From the NCBI GenBank assembly GCA_036346405.1, contig CM070562.1, forward strand, positions 67,174,195 through 67,238,194: a stretch of 64,000 nucleotides of DNA. The letters run 5' to 3'. Each line of letters begins with the position of its first letter. Position 1 is the stretch's first letter. Positions 1 to 11,536 of the stretch are shown in pieces. The notes under the pieces were generated by a model, which did not search any database, was not told where the DNA came from, and worked only from the letters and a program-made list of their open reading frames with translations. The position numbers and the translations under genes were made by a program. The DNA comes from Phyllostachys edulis (lineage: Eukaryota; Streptophyta; Magnoliopsida; Poales; Poaceae).

Positions 1-1855
1 CAATCAAAACCCCGATGCAAATAAACCAAAATCACCAAAAACTCAAATCCAAATGAGTTGGGCGGTCAGACCTCTCACCAGGGGCGATCTGACCTCTCAT
101 CATAGGCGATCTGACCTCTAGGTACATGGCGGTCTGACCTCTAGACCAATAAACAGTAAAATCAGCCCGAACTCAAAATCATAAATTGGTCTAACTTTTG
201 ATCCACAACTCCTTCTTTAGGATGTCAGGAATCTATTCCAATCAACGATCATGAAGATCATTGCCAAAGTTCTGACCTTTTTCCATTTGAGTGAAGGTTG
301 CTTCAAAACTGAGTCAAAACCAAAACGTGATCTAAAAACTTGCTCGTGGGTAATAGATGATCAAGATGATCTTAAATGCATTCCCACATGTCACAGCAAG
401 CAAGATCCAGGCCAGAAACTGAAGGAAAACCAACGGATCAAAGAAAGCCCCAAAATCACAAAATAGAGAACAAGAACAAGAAGAAACTCATCTTGAGGAA
501 TCTTGGTTGGATTGATTTGATATTGATGTTGGTTTACAGCCACTCCATCTAAGAGGACAAAAGCTCAACACTTGAGCATACAATCAATTCAACTCCTTAG
601 AACCTTAACCTCTCTACTACTATCTCCTAACTCTAAAACACAAACTAGGGTTTTTGATATGAGGGTTGGGGGTGCACAACTAGCATCCTCTCCTATTTAT
701 AGTGAAGGCTAGCTTCTAGAAGGATATCCCTAATGGGCACCCGTTAAGCCTACACACAAAAGGGTTTCACTTACGTACGTATTTCAAAGCGCCGTCTTCA
801 TCTTCTCTTGACCTAAAACAGTTCTCCTTGCGCCGTCTTGTGCCACGGTTTAGCCAAAAGCCATCAAGACGGTATTTAGGTGAAGTTACCAAAATACCCC
901 TTCTCGACCCTTCTTCAAAGACCGAGTCCAAATCTTCATGAAGTAATCACATGTTTCGCCATGTGTAGGTTGATCAATGGCTCTCTTCATGTCGAAAAGT
1001 CTCTCCCATCCGGTTCCCACCAAAACCACCATAGCACTTGGACCGACCCCCGCGTCGCTTGATGCAACCCATCGCACCGAACTTCCCGTTCGGTCATCTT
1101 TGTCTATTTTGCGCCATGCTTGAGTCTTCTGACTTCACCCAGCATCCTCGATCGTTTTGAAACCTCAGCTCTCCAAGCTTAGTCTCGATCATCCTCGCCG
1201 TTGACCGTCATTGACCTCCAAGCTTCCTGCACAACAATAGACAGAGAAATCAATTCCGAGGACAAGTTCTTCGCATCTTGACCCACGTTAGTCAAAACAT
1301 GCATCATGTAACACATATGCACTGAAACCCATGAACTTGACCTAACCAAACAATCATCGCCGCCAAGATGGCTGACGAACAAGTCAAAACCGGTCAGACC
1401 GCCACCCATTGGCCGGTCTAACCGCCCAGCAGGGACTGAGCCAAAATTTTCTCCCTGAAAATCCGAAACTCTCTGAAAATTTCAAACGAATAGATCTTTT
1501 GACTCAAAATTCCAAAAATTATGAGACCAAGTGTAGAAGAATTCTCTCTCTTGCCCACACTCTCTATTTTTGGCCCAGCTCCAAACTCAAAATTCCTTTA
1601 TGGCCAGTCAAACCGCTGCCCATTGGCCGATCTGGCCGCCAGCTACTCGACCCGAGGCTTGGCCGGTCTGACCACCAGTGGTGGCTGGTTTGACCATCAC
1701 ATAGGCTGGTCTGACCGCCACCTTGGCCGGTCTGACCGCCTAGAACTTGATAGCATTTGAACTTCGCCAAAAATAAGTGTTTCGACAAACCTTCAACGCT
1801 ATTGCCAATTGTATCATCATCCTAAGATCATAAGCATATCCCGATGATATCCACA
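1..1855 (-). mobile_element. Truncated Copia LTR (older copy of the 11537-22912 family)
   Basis: The segment runs colinear with the two LTRs of the Copia element at 11537-22912. It shares the cluster of GGTCTGACC near-palindromes (about 60-150 and 1390-1740), the CTATTTATAG block and the terminal GATATCCACA, which read on the minus strand is the LTR start TGTGGATATC. The other end lies outside the window. No polypurine tract follows 1855, unlike 13614-13623 next to the 3' LTR, so this is either a solo LTR or the 5' LTR of an element extending leftward. It differs from the other two copies by many substitutions, so it is older. It encodes nothing. Confidence 0.85.
693..702 (-). promoter_or_regulatory. 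TATA box of truncated Copia LTR
   Basis: CTATAAATAG on the minus strand, at the position matching the TATA boxes of the two intact LTRs of the family (12415-12424 and 21719-21728). It would be the LTR promoter. Confidence 0.6.
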
Positions 1856-2379
1856 CATTACACTTTATTTGATTTTCATCTCATAGAGATTTGAAAGCAC
1901 TGGTTGTTAACAGTATACTCAATGTTTTTTTCACCTTGAGTATTTCGATCTTCGGTTTTGTCAGCTATCGAGAGGAGCAACGGATGCCCTAAAAACAGCT
2001 GAATCTGCTAGGTGGCTCACTGGACTTCTGCATTCTTTTTTTCTTTTTCTTTTTTTGTACAAGGTGATGCATACATTCTGAGGTGTAGATTTTGTATCGT
2101 TTGTTTGTTGGTTGTTGATGAAAAGAAAGCATCACCATTTTGTAAACCTATATGTGCTAACAATTCATTTCATTTGTCGTCAAAATATGTGTTTCAACCT
2201 GTATGTACTAACAATTATAAAAATATATGTTCTTTTTAATGATAAAGTGGCGAAGTTTGTATTGCTATACTACCTGCAGATGGATTGTTCTTCACTTTTT
2301 TAGATGTAGCACATAGTAAATTCGGGATACGGATGATGTGTTTTAGTGCTATACTACTAGTAATCAGTGGGTCACTTTT
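1856..2379. other. Intergenic, no gene seen
   Basis: AT-rich DNA with homopolymer T runs. The reading frames are short, lack recognisable domains and show no splice-linked partners. I see nothing supportable here. Confidence 0.6.
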
Positions 2380-2690
2380 CCTACTTTCTCGAGTGTTTCC
2401 CGAGTGTCAACACTCGGTTAAAGTATTTTGGTACGGTGGCTAAACCTGTTGTTGCACTTATTCTTCTGAGTGTTGTATGTTTCCCGGGTGTTCAAATTTA
2501 CACTCGGGAAATTTATTTTTCCCGAGTGTTCAGATTTACACTCGGGAAAGTAACTTTCCCAAGTGTAACACTCGAGAAATAAGTTTTACCCTGACTAAAA
2601 GTTCCTGAGTGTTTTTTTTTTTGCAAAGGCCGACCTTCGGATATAGATATGCTGAGTGTTTTTGATATCCGAAACGCTCGGAAACTTGGC
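2380..2690. repeat. CACTA-like relic with ACACTCGGGAAA repeats
   Basis: The motif CCCGAGTGT and its complement ACACTCGGG recur in both orientations within about 300 bases (2398-2412, 2485-2580, 2655-2690). Interspersed short inverted copies of one motif are typical of the subterminal regions of grass CACTA (En/Spm) elements. No CACTA terminus or transposase is visible, so this is taken as a fragment or a short derivative. Confidence 0.45.
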
Positions 2691-3583
2691 GCTTTGGCGC
2701 TTTCTGTTACTCAATGCACTTTACGATAATATTAAGTGTACAACGAACTAATCAGCACTACTTTTCCTAACAGCGTAGTCCCATGACTAGATGCTCACTT
2801 TCAAGAACAGGGAGGAAGCATTTGCATCCCCATTGCCCATTGGCCATTGGACTATTGGAGCACGCGAGCAGCAGTAGCATAAACTGATCCAGCAGCAGTT
2901 GCAAGAGTGGAGAGGAAGGGGAGAGGCTTCGCTCTGCATACATGGCCGGCGCAGCGGGCGAGACTACTGGCTTGACTCCCTTCGCTCGCTCTCCTCCCTC
3001 CACGTGTACGCGGCAGGACTCCCTTGTCGCTTGTAGAGTACAGATCCACTGTGCCCGCATGTGCTGTGGCCTTAAATGGCGTGCCCTGCCCTGCCCTGCC
3101 CTTGGTTCTGAGACAGCCCATCACGCCCGGTCATCTGCTGATTCATTTGTCGTACTCCTACGTACCTTTCGAAACGAGATACATTGAACCCAAAAAAAAA
3201 CCTGTGATTAAATATAAACAATAACCAGCAGTTGCAGAGAGTACAGCAAGTTTTTTTCCTTGTTTAATGTAAACACCTTTTGTATTTTATAAAATTTGGG
3301 AGTGAATTAACATACGAAGCTCTGACAATTCATCGCAAAAAAACACTGAAAATTACAAATCTAAATAAAATTGATCAGAAACAGGAAGGGGACATAATAA
3401 CTAGGGGTTAGCCGAGGCGAGCAGGACAAAGCACAGGTGGGGCTACGGAATTGGGTGGGCGCAGAGTGGTCAGGGGACGTTGATGCAGGAGGTAGTGACA
3501 TCCAGCCCGCTGAAAGCAAGATATACGTACGGATGCTGCCTCGGCCTCACCGTTTGGTGTACCTAGTCCCTACGTGGCGCTGA
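2691..3583. other. Intergenic, GC-rich patch, no supported gene
   Basis: A GC-richer patch at about 2800-3160 has overlapping open frames on both strands. None resembles a known family, and no start, splice or domain evidence favours one. It could be a decayed exon or part of an unrecognised element. Confidence 0.5.
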
Positions 3584-3924
3584 GGGTGTTTTTGTTGTCT
3601 GAATGTTGACAGTTCGTGCTAAGTGGATACAATAATGAGTTATTTAGTTGTCTATTTCTGTTGAGTTAAATTGTGATAAGATTTTGTTTGGTTGTCTGTA
3701 TCTGATGCGGAAGAAGGTGGGCAGACTCACTAGTGCTGGCTAGCCTGCATGCGCTCAGTCTGGCTGAGGAGGAAAGCTCGAATCGAGTGTTTCTCTTGGG
3801 TCTGACTCGAGAGAGAATCTTGCATCCACTCAACCAGGATCACCCAACCAACTAGGCAACCAAACAACCAAAAACTTGCATCTAATTATGCGAGCCAACC
3901 CCATGCAGACAACCAAATACACCC
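3584..3924. mobile_element. MITE with GGGTGT terminal inverted repeats
   Basis: The left end GGGTGTTTTTGTTGTCTG matches the complement of the right end (GGGTGTATTTGGTTGTCTG) with two differences. The length is about 340 bp and there is no coding capacity. Flanking triplets are TGA and TTA, so a target duplication is not convincing and the superfamily is left open. Confidence 0.6.
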
Positions 3925-4028
3925 TTAATTACCCATTGGCCACGGGGACCCACACCAACGGACCCCATGTAATTTTGTTGTTTCTTGGGCCGTCTCCTTT
4001 TTTCAACCGGCTTTGTTAGCACTTTCAA

Positions 4029-4303
4029 GGGCATGCACAATAGTATAAATAGTTACTGTCTATAGCAACTCTCTACGTCACTTATAGACAGCACTAAAGA
4101 CATTTTATACAATAGGTTGTCTTTTTTTACTTGTCTTTATATATTACACAATCTTTTAATGCTTTCCTTGGTTTTAGTGATACAGTCGGCTACAGAATTA
4201 TACACAATACATTTCTCTCTTTTTATTCTCTTTCATCCACATCAGTTTAAATCCTACGTGGCAAAGACTATATGCAGCTGATGTAAACCCATTGTACATA
4301 ACC
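4029..4303. mobile_element. Short MITE with GGGCATGCACAATAG ends
   Basis: The left end GGGCATGCACAATAG pairs with the complement of the right end, GGTTATGTACAATGGG. The element is about 275 bp, AT-rich and non-coding. The flanks read CAA and TAA, compatible with a decayed three-base duplication, but this is weak. Confidence 0.5.
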
Positions 4304-5047
4304 TAATGTAGATCAGCAGCTAGTAAATGGTTAGTGTTCTCTCCTTTCTTTTTTACTTGACGTTTATTACTTTTTATAATCTCCGAGATATGATTTTGAT
4401 TATTTTTTTTATAAATTAACATTAAGATGTACTAATACAATTATAATATTATGAAAGTATTTTTATCGACAAATCTAATGATATAATTTTTATATAGTCA
4501 ATTTAGATAATGTTAAATCTATTAGCGGCCAAGTTGGCTAGAGCGTGTAATCCAAGTACGATAACACTTGAAGATATTAGTACAATTTAAACACTTGATC
4601 CTCATCAGAGCAATTAAGCAGAGTGCCTTGCCATCATTGGTGAGCGGCAATAATTGAATCTAGCTCCTAGCTAGAGCCAAGAAATGTTTTCAGCTATGTG
4701 AAGAATAACCGTGAAGTGGCGTAATATTGAATTGACTATGTATGTAATGTGGTTCTCAAAAGGCGAAAACTGCAACCTAGTGATACTTCTTATCAACATT
4801 GTTTCGGAAAGAGTATCTCTTATCATCTCGATGCGAGGTTTCAAGCTTTCATCTGAGAAACAGGAGTCATTACAGGACAAAATTACGTGTCGACTGTCAC
4901 TGTAGCATCGATGGCTATATTTGCCTACTCTGATAGCTTCTTTAATCAGGGTCCACCGAATTACGTTTGCTTGTTGTCATCCTGTTGCAATAAATTGTCC
5001 CTCTATTTTTTTCTCCCTTTCTTTATTTATATTTGCCATAAATTTTT
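4304..5047. other. Intergenic, no gene seen
   Basis: AT-rich DNA without a recognisable gene or a repeat I can delimit. Small frames on both strands at 4671-4905 overlap each other and have no family resemblance. Confidence 0.55.
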
Positions 5048-5215
5048 ATTGAAAAAATTTAGAATTTACCACTACTAAAGAGTGATATCTAGGATTTGCC
5101 ACTCCATGTGAGAATGACATGTGGATCCAAGACCCACATGTCATCCTCACATGAGTGATAAATCCTAAATTTCTCATGAAAGTACAATAGCAAATCCTTG
5201 AATCTCCCATTTTTA
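5048..5215 (+). repeat. MITE-like repeat, copy A of an inverted pair
   Basis: About 165 bases that recur in reverse orientation at 7235-7406 with high similarity. The centre contains GACATGTGG...CCACATGTC, so the unit itself can fold. It is non-coding. The two copies flank the MITE cluster at 5607-6875. Confidence 0.65.
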
Positions 5216-5606
5216 TTAGTGTGTCGTCCGATTGTAAATACAGGCCGTTTTAGCTATATGAACTTTTTAAAAATATAAATATAAGTTGTTATATAGTTCC
5301 GAGACCCATTTTATTATTCCATTCCTATTATACATTCGCTGAAAATGTCATTGTTAAGTATCGCAATTAACAATTGCGTTTTGAAAGAGGGTTCATTATG
5401 TATTCAAGTGAAAAAGGCGATGCTTTCAGTGTACACCTCGAAGATACCGTGCGCTAGTCCTCCACTGAATAGAATTCCGCACGCGATTCACAGGCTCAGC
5501 AACTCGATACTACGTCTACTTATTTATTTATTACTCGCTGCAAAATTCGATGATCGACTTGCCGCACTCCCAAGGTAGCAGTACTATTCCAGTGTCGAGT
5601 ATTTAA

Positions 5607-6365
5607 GGGCATCTCTATTAATATTATGTCAGTCCTTTTACCTCAGCAAAATTTTGAGTGGAAGAAAGAAAAATATGAGAGATATGGAAAACCTTAGAGC
5701 ATCTACAATAATTTATTTCATAGCTTGTTACTAAGAGGAGAGAAAGTACACAATCTAATAAAAAGAAACAAGTCTTCCAATAGATTGTTTCTTGAGCTTG
5801 TGTCTAAGACTTTAATTACTACAAATGTACATGATTCTTGATGATTAATAATGAAGTATAACTTTGTGGTCTACATGTTTCAGCTCATTTATCATATCAA
5901 TAATGAATTCGGGTTGCACAAATGATCTGACGTATATTTTGCTTTAAGACAGTGGGACTCATAAAACGCGTTTTTAGGTAACAAGTAAGTCTCCAATAGA
6001 GTATTTGGTTGTTTCTTGTGTCTTGGTATTAACAATTTGCTAGTTTCTTCATCTAGAAACAGCATCACCTTCTCTCCTTATCTTCTCCCCTCCACATCAC
6101 CTAAATGCTGATGTGGCAACTCCTTAGTCACAACTGACGTGGACTATTGTAGATGCTCTTAAACAACCATCTCTACACACGAACCAAAACAAAACAACCA
6201 GTGCATGTGAGAGAGGATTGAATGAGTGTGAATATTATAAGTTTGGCATAAATGTTTGAGACAACTTGCTAGAGACAGCTTATTGAATGTGTTGTCTCTA
6301 AATCCATCTTTCGATGACGTAGAGTTGATATATTGAAATTAAAGACGACACTATTAAAGATGCTC
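5607..6365. mobile_element. Tourist-like MITE (outer), interrupted by a second MITE
   Basis: The ends GGGCATCTCTATTAAT and, from the complement of the right side, GAGCATCTTTAATAG form an imperfect inverted repeat. TAA precedes it (5604-5606) and follows it (6366-6368), the three-base duplication of PIF/Harbinger elements. Removing the inner element at 5697-6158 and one TTA copy leaves about 294 bp. Confidence 0.75.
5697..6158. mobile_element. Tourist-like MITE (inner, nested)
   Basis: Terminal inverted repeats start GAGCATCTACAATA on both sides and TTA flanks the element (5694-5696 and 6159-6161). The size is 462 bp with no coding capacity. It is closely related to the copy at 6404-6875 and lies inside the element at 5607-6365, so it inserted later. 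Confidence 0.85.
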
Positions 6366-6403
6366 TAACTCGTGCACTACGAGTTGACTGTGGAAACAGC
6401 TTA

Positions 6404-6875
6404 GAGCATCTACAATAGTTTATTTCTTAGCTTGTTACTAAGAAGAGAGAGAGTACTCAATCTAATAAAAAAAAACAAGCATTCCAATGGATTGTTTCTT
6501 AAGCTTGTATCTAAGACTTTAATTGCTACAAGTGTGCATGATTCTTGATGATCAACAATGGGGTACAACTTTGTGACCTATATATTTTGGCTCATTTATC
6601 ATATCATCTGCGGGGGAAGCCAAGAAGACGGGCTGCACAAGATCCGGTAGATTTTTGTTGGTAGACAGTGGGACTCACAAAATGAGTGTTTAGGTAACAA
6701 CTAAGTCTCCAGTAGAGTTTTTTTGTTGTTTCTTATATCTTGGTATTAACAATCTGATAGTTTCTTCATGTAGAAACAGCTTCATCTTCTCTTCTCATCT
6801 TCTCTCCTCCATATCATCTAAAAGCTGATGTGGCAACCTCTTAGTAACAGCTGAGGTGGATTGTTGTAGATGCTC
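6404..6875. mobile_element. Tourist-like MITE, second copy
   Basis: Same family and same orientation as 5697-6158. It has GAGCATCTACAATAG ends, 472 bp, and TTA duplications at 6401-6403 and 6876-6878. It differs from the other copy by substitutions and small indels, including a different segment near 6600-6660. Confidence 0.85.
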
Positions 6876-6878
6876 TTA

Positions 6879-7234
6879 TGAACGTGTGTGATCTATTTAT
6901 TTTTCTTCTGAAAGATACACTCATACACTCAAACTTAATTAAGGTCCTACGTGGAAGAATATTTTTTTTCAATTCTTATAGGAATGAAACTATTTCCGTC
7001 GAAATTCTCGCAAAAAAAATCCTGGTTCCTTGATTGCAAATAAAAAATAAAAAATCCTGCATTCCCAAACGGCCCCTAAACGAGGTTGCTCACCGACGTG
7101 CAGCACAACGCAGAGCGTAATAAGCAACTTACTCCTGTCGAGATGCAAGCCGCGAATGGGAACAAAATGACAGCTTTTTGCATGGTTGGAGCGAATCGGC
7201 GTGCCTTTTGGTGGTGTTTTCGTGCCGGCGCTAT
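6879..7234. other. Intergenic, no gene seen
   Basis: No gene and no repeat that I could delimit. Confidence 0.5.
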
Positions 7235-7406
7235 AAAAAAATGGGAGAATTGAGGATTTGCTATTGTACTTTCATGTGAAATTTAGGATTTGCCACTCAT
7301 GTGAGGATGACATAAGGGTCCTGGACCCACATGTCATCCTCACAAGGAGTGGCAAATCCTAGATATCACCTTTTAGTAGTGGTAAATCCTTAATTTTTCC
7401 TAAAAA
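7235..7406 (-). repeat. MITE-like repeat, copy B of an inverted pair
   Basis: Reverse-complement copy of 5048-5215. It contains a near-palindromic centre (GTCCTGGACCCACATGTCAT). It is non-coding. Confidence 0.65.
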
Positions 7407-7702
7407 AATGCATCGCAAATTGGTGAAGGGAAAGAAGTTGACTGTAGACGCGGAGTTATATGTGGGTTTGATAAAATTTTATATCGAACAAAAAAAGGTT
7501 TATCTAATTTTTATCTAAATTCAAATCTTAATAAAAAATAGATAAATTTAATCTTTGTATCTGAAAAATTAAATTTAAATTCAAAAAAAATTGCCCAAAA
7601 TTTCGCTAAAATGTATCGGTGGGGTCCGATAAAATTTCCCTACCGAGCTAGTTTTCCCTAGTTGTAGCACATGATAAAATGTATCGTAAAGTCTTCGCTT
7701 GA
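7407..7702. other. Intergenic, no gene seen
   Basis: AT-rich sequence with runs of A and T, up to the target duplication of the Pack-MULE. Confidence 0.5.
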
Positions 7703-7711
7703 TAGATTTAA

Positions 7712-8935
7712 GGGAAATTTTGATAAATGCCACTGCAAAGTGCCTGTTTCAGAGAAGTGCCATCGCTCATTTCGATATTCGAAATATGCCACTGCAAACA
7801 TCTTTTTCTCATAGAAATACCACTGATCTACATATTTCACAAATATTGATGTTATTGCCCCCGTCTTCTTCGATTCCCATGCCAGGGCGCTTGCAGATCA
7901 CGCTGCCGCCGCCGCGATCTCTGCGTCTAACTCCTCTTCACCCGTCGCATCATTCCTCACCTTCTCGCAGGTCTCCGACGGCGCGCGCTTCCTCTGCGAG
8001 CTTCGAGCTAGGGATGCCGCGTTCTTTTGCTAGCCGCCCGCCGCGCCAGGCCAGCTTAGGCGGGTGTACAATGGCCCAGACGCGCTCACCAACCTCGCCG
8101 TCGGATCCCTCGTATCCGGCGACGACTTCTACTACGCGATGGAGACCAACTCCTCCACCGTCATTGTTGGGGAACTGCTTGGCGGCTGACTGCAGCCGCC
8201 TTCTCAAACGCCTCGTGTCCACCCACCGCCGCAGCTCCTCCTCTCGCTTTCCCTTTCCTCCGTCGTCAAGTCTCACCGTGGCGATTTCCCAATCCACCCG
8301 TCCACCTCAACCGCCTTCGACCGCGGCCTCTCGCTGTCGCCCCGTAGTAGAGGAAGCGGCCGGCGTTGAGCTCGGGGTTGTCGTGGCAGCGCCTGAGCTC
8401 GACCTTCTCGGCGGCAATCGACGGAAGAACTCAAGCAATCTCCACCTTCCTCGCCCACGGTGGGAGGTTTCGATGAAGACCTTCCTTTTGCCAAAAATCC
8501 TCTGCCGCGGTGGCGCCACCTCTGGCTTTGGCTCCGGAGGAGGCGGAAGCGAGACGGAGGCAGCTCTAGTGTTTGGGAGGAGGCGGCAGGAGAGGAGAGC
8601 TTGCCGGATAGCCATAGCTTGGAGGCGAAGGGTTTGGGGAGGAGGAGGCGGTGGTGGCGCAGGAGGGTTTTGGGGAGGGCGAGGCGGGAGGCGGCGAAGG
8701 AGGCGAGGAGATGGATTTGAAGGCGGCGGTAGATAAGCGAGGCGAAGGAGCTCTACTGCGCGTGGAGGCAGAGGGAGAAGATAGGGGGCAATTTGGTCCA
8801 ATACTGACAAAATACGTATACTAGTGGCATTTGTATGATCTTCCAAGCTTTGCAGTGGCATATTTCGAATATCGAAATGAGCGATGGCACTTCTCTGAAA
8901 CGGCCACTTTACAGTGGTATTTATCAAAATTTCCC
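7712..8935. mobile_element. Pack-MULE with captured GC-rich gene fragments
   Basis: The terminal inverted repeats are about 95 bp and begin GGGAAATTTTGATAAAT on both sides, with only a few mismatches. They are flanked by a perfect 9-bp duplication TAGATTTAA (7703-7711 and 8936-8944). Long inverted repeats and a 9-bp duplication identify a Mutator-like element. There is no transposase. The inside (about 7860-8790) is GC-rich and looks like captured coding sequence. One plus-strand frame (about 8061-8185) reads VYNGPDALTNLAVGS and onward, and another (8460-8720) reads VGGFDEDLPFAKNP and onward. I do not recognise the donor genes, and no single frame spans the interior convincingly. Frames that start inside the inverted repeats are chance. 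Confidence 0.9.
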
Positions 8936-9197
8936 TAGATTTAAAAGGGCATGATTGAACCTAAGCATGGTGGACAAATGCAACAATTTGTAAGGTTCTC
9001 TACTTAATTAGGCATAGGGCATGTCAAATGGACATAATAAAAAAAGGACAAATATAAAAAGATGGATAAAACGAAAAGATGCAATGGTGTGTGCTAGGTA
9101 CAGTATGTCGCATATCGGAAATGATGTGGGCACTAATATGGTGCATTGCACTTTGGTTCGTGCCCTACCCACAATTGGAATAAAGCCATCGTAGCTT

Positions 9198-9583
9198 TGT
9201 CACAACCCCCCATTCTATGGTGTTGGACACAAGAGGTTTCAGTGCTGATCAAAAGAAAAAGAAGCTGAAGACACAACTGGCTTGGAAGGAATGCAATGAC
9301 AATGGGACCGCAAGGAAGAGGCATGATCAGCTGGCTGCTGCGTAGTTGTGTGTGGGTCTGGTATGGATGCTGAAGGGCCCACATGGCTGTGTAAGTTATG
9401 AGGGTATAAAGTATGTACTGAGTTAAAACTTGATGGCTATCGAAGAAAAGAAAAGAAACATCACTTTCCCCATCTCTGTTTGCTCTCTTCTCACCCCCCT
9501 GTTCATCATCATTTGTCGCTGTTTTGCCATTGTAATCCTCCCGATCGTCAGTACATCTCCAAGGCTGTGATCGGGTCATTACA
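9198..9583 (+). repeat. 5' LTR of Gypsy element
   Basis: Begins TGTCACAACC and ends GTCATTACA. It contains GGTATAAAG near 9401, a plausible LTR TATA box. It aligns along its length with 34402-34765 apart from small indels. Confidence 0.92.
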
Positions 9584-9586
9584 TTC

Positions 9587-9600
9587 TGGTATCAGAGCCA
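9587..9600 (+). other. Primer-binding site of Gypsy element
   Basis: TGGTATCAGAGCCA, three bases after the 5' LTR. It is complementary to the 3' end of plant initiator tRNA-Met, as is usual for plant chromoviruses. Confidence 0.9.
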
Positions 9601-9760
9601 CCGATTCTACCCAGATTTCAATTGAATGATCTGTAAAATCCCTAGAGAAGGTTGGAAACCAAATTGGTTCCGTAATCCCAATCATCAGGTTGGATCAACC
9701 CGGATCGTCATCACGGCACCACTGAAACCCTCATTGCAAGTGTGCCAAGTCATCAAAGCG

Positions 9761-11536
9761 ATGGAAGAAAACACTGGCCAGATCCAGACAACATTGAGCG
9801 AGATTCTTTCTCGTTTCGATGGTCAAGCCGAGAAAATCGATCGCCTATCAGCCGAAGTGAAGAATCTCGGACAGCAAGTTGGAATCCAACATGATAGTCT
9901 GGATGAAGTCAAGCGATCATAGACAGAGTTCTTGGGTCTTCGATCTTCTTCGACACCGTCTCCACCTCCACTACCTCCGCAACCGCCACCTCCGCCGTCC
10001 TTGAAGCTACCCACCGAGGCGGGTTAGGTGACTACGGTGGTACCCCCAGGTGTGCTCACAAATCATGGACCTCCCTTACTACATCAGCCGCACGGCGCCT
10101 CGTCCTCGTACGGGGTGGTCACCACACTGACATCCCCTACGGAATTCAGCAGATTCACAAAACCGCCGAAACTAGACTTCCCAAAATTCTTCGGCAACAA
10201 TCCCTGTCTCTGGTTGGACCGGTGTCACACCTACTTTGACATGTACCGAGTGCCCGTACAACAATGGGTGTTAACCGCGACGATGTACATGGAGGGACAT
10301 GCAGCACTGTGGTTGCAGGCTTACAAGCGTCATCACGCTATATTGGGCTGGGATGTGTTCTGTCAGGCTGTTGAACAAGAGTTCGGTGCTGATGAGTATG
10401 ATGTGCAAATGAGCAAATTATTGCAACTCAAACAAACTAATACCGTAGCGGAGTACAGAACATCATTCAAAGCTAGTATGTATCACCTGTTGGCTTTTGA
10501 TGCAACTCTGAACACCAAGTTTTTCGTTACTCAATTCATGCTCGGTCTGAAGGATGAAATCCGGGGCGTAGTTCATTTACAAGCTCCTGCAACTGTCACT
10601 CGAGCGGCAGTGTTGTCTAGAATTCAGGAGGAAGAGTTGGAGGTTAATCGCCCACGCCATCGATCGGCATCGACGTCCAGAACGACAGTGCCATTACCGG
10701 CTACAGTACCAGGTCCGACAATGGCTCGAGCAGATAAAAAAAAACCTAGTGATGAATACTGGCGAGAACGGCAACTGCGTGATTTTCGGCGGGCTAATGG
10801 CTTATGCTTCAAAAGTGGTGACAAGTACAAGGAACACGTATGTAAGAAGCCAATGCAATTGCTAACGATTAAGGTTGGAGATTTCGGTGAGGTATTACTA
10901 GATGAGGCTCTGCAAGCAATTGATCTGACAGAACCGCCACCGGCAGAAGAATGTTTCAAGCTCTCCATACATGCAGTCGCGGGAACGGAGGATGTCAAAA
11001 CTATTCATCTTCGAGCATTGGTTGGCAATCAGGTCATGCTAATCTTGGTGGATTCTGGCAGCACGCATAGTTTTGTCGATCGTAAGTTTCTTGCATGTAC
11101 AGACCTCAAAACACAATCTATTCCAATGGTTGCAGTTAAGGTGGCAAATGGGGACAGATTACCATGCAACAATATGGTTCCATCTCTGAATTGGTGGACT
11201 CAGGGAGCCACTTTCCGCATTGATATGAGGGTCGTGGACTTGAGAGCTTATGATGCAGTGTTGGGGATGGATTGGCTAGAACCTTTCAGTCCCATGAATT
11301 GCCACTGGAGTAAGAAAACATTGTCATTTCTGTATGAAGGGAAAACCATCTCTATTTAGGGTGTTCAGGCCAGCAAACAAGCATCCATAACAGAATTGTA
11401 TTCAGAACAATTACAAAAGTGGAATGTGGAAAATGAAATATGGTCAATCACAGTATTAGAACAACAAACACCAACAACTCCTGAGTATCCTTCGGCCTTG
11501 CCTGGTGCAGTGCAGTCATTGCTCCATCAGTACAAC
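9761..11536 (+). pseudogene. Gypsy gag-protease, broken by stops
   Basis: One reading frame starts at ATG 9761 and is kept throughout, interrupted by TAG at 9920-9922, 10025-10027 and 11357-11359. An N-terminal coiled-coil-like stretch (about 9761-9920) and a proline-rich linker precede the retrotransposon gag domain, seen as KLDFPKFFGNN, GHAALWLQAYKRH and AEYRTSFKASM at about 10168-10620. A decayed zinc knuckle reads LCFKSGDKYKEHVC, with its second cysteine lost. The aspartic protease active site DSGSTHSF lies at about 11052-11075 and YDAVLGMDWL at about 11250. The frame continues to the Copia insertion at 11537, where QSLLHQY is cut, and resumes after 22917. Gag would form the virus-like particle and the protease would mature the polyprotein, but this copy cannot make either in full. 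Confidence 0.9.

Noticed and set aside
2767..3187. Small gene in the GC-rich patch
   Set aside because: Frames overlap on both strands, none has a recognisable family, and no splice or promoter evidence supports one.
7699..8736. 345-codon plus-strand frame
   Set aside because: It begins before the Pack-MULE inverted repeat, runs through it and becomes Arg/Gly/Pro-rich low complexity. It is a GC-driven open frame crossing element boundaries.
8307..8927. 206-codon minus-strand frame
   Set aside because: It starts in the other inverted repeat of the same Pack-MULE and is mostly Pro/Arg low complexity.
9587..9600. Part of a tRNA gene
   Set aside because: Only the 3' complement of initiator tRNA-Met is present and it lies next to an LTR, so it is a primer-binding site. 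I found no complete tRNA or rRNA gene in the window.
10028..11359. 443-codon frame as a possible host gene
   Set aside because: It contains retrotransposon gag and DSGS protease motifs and sits between a primer-binding site and reverse transcriptase of one element.
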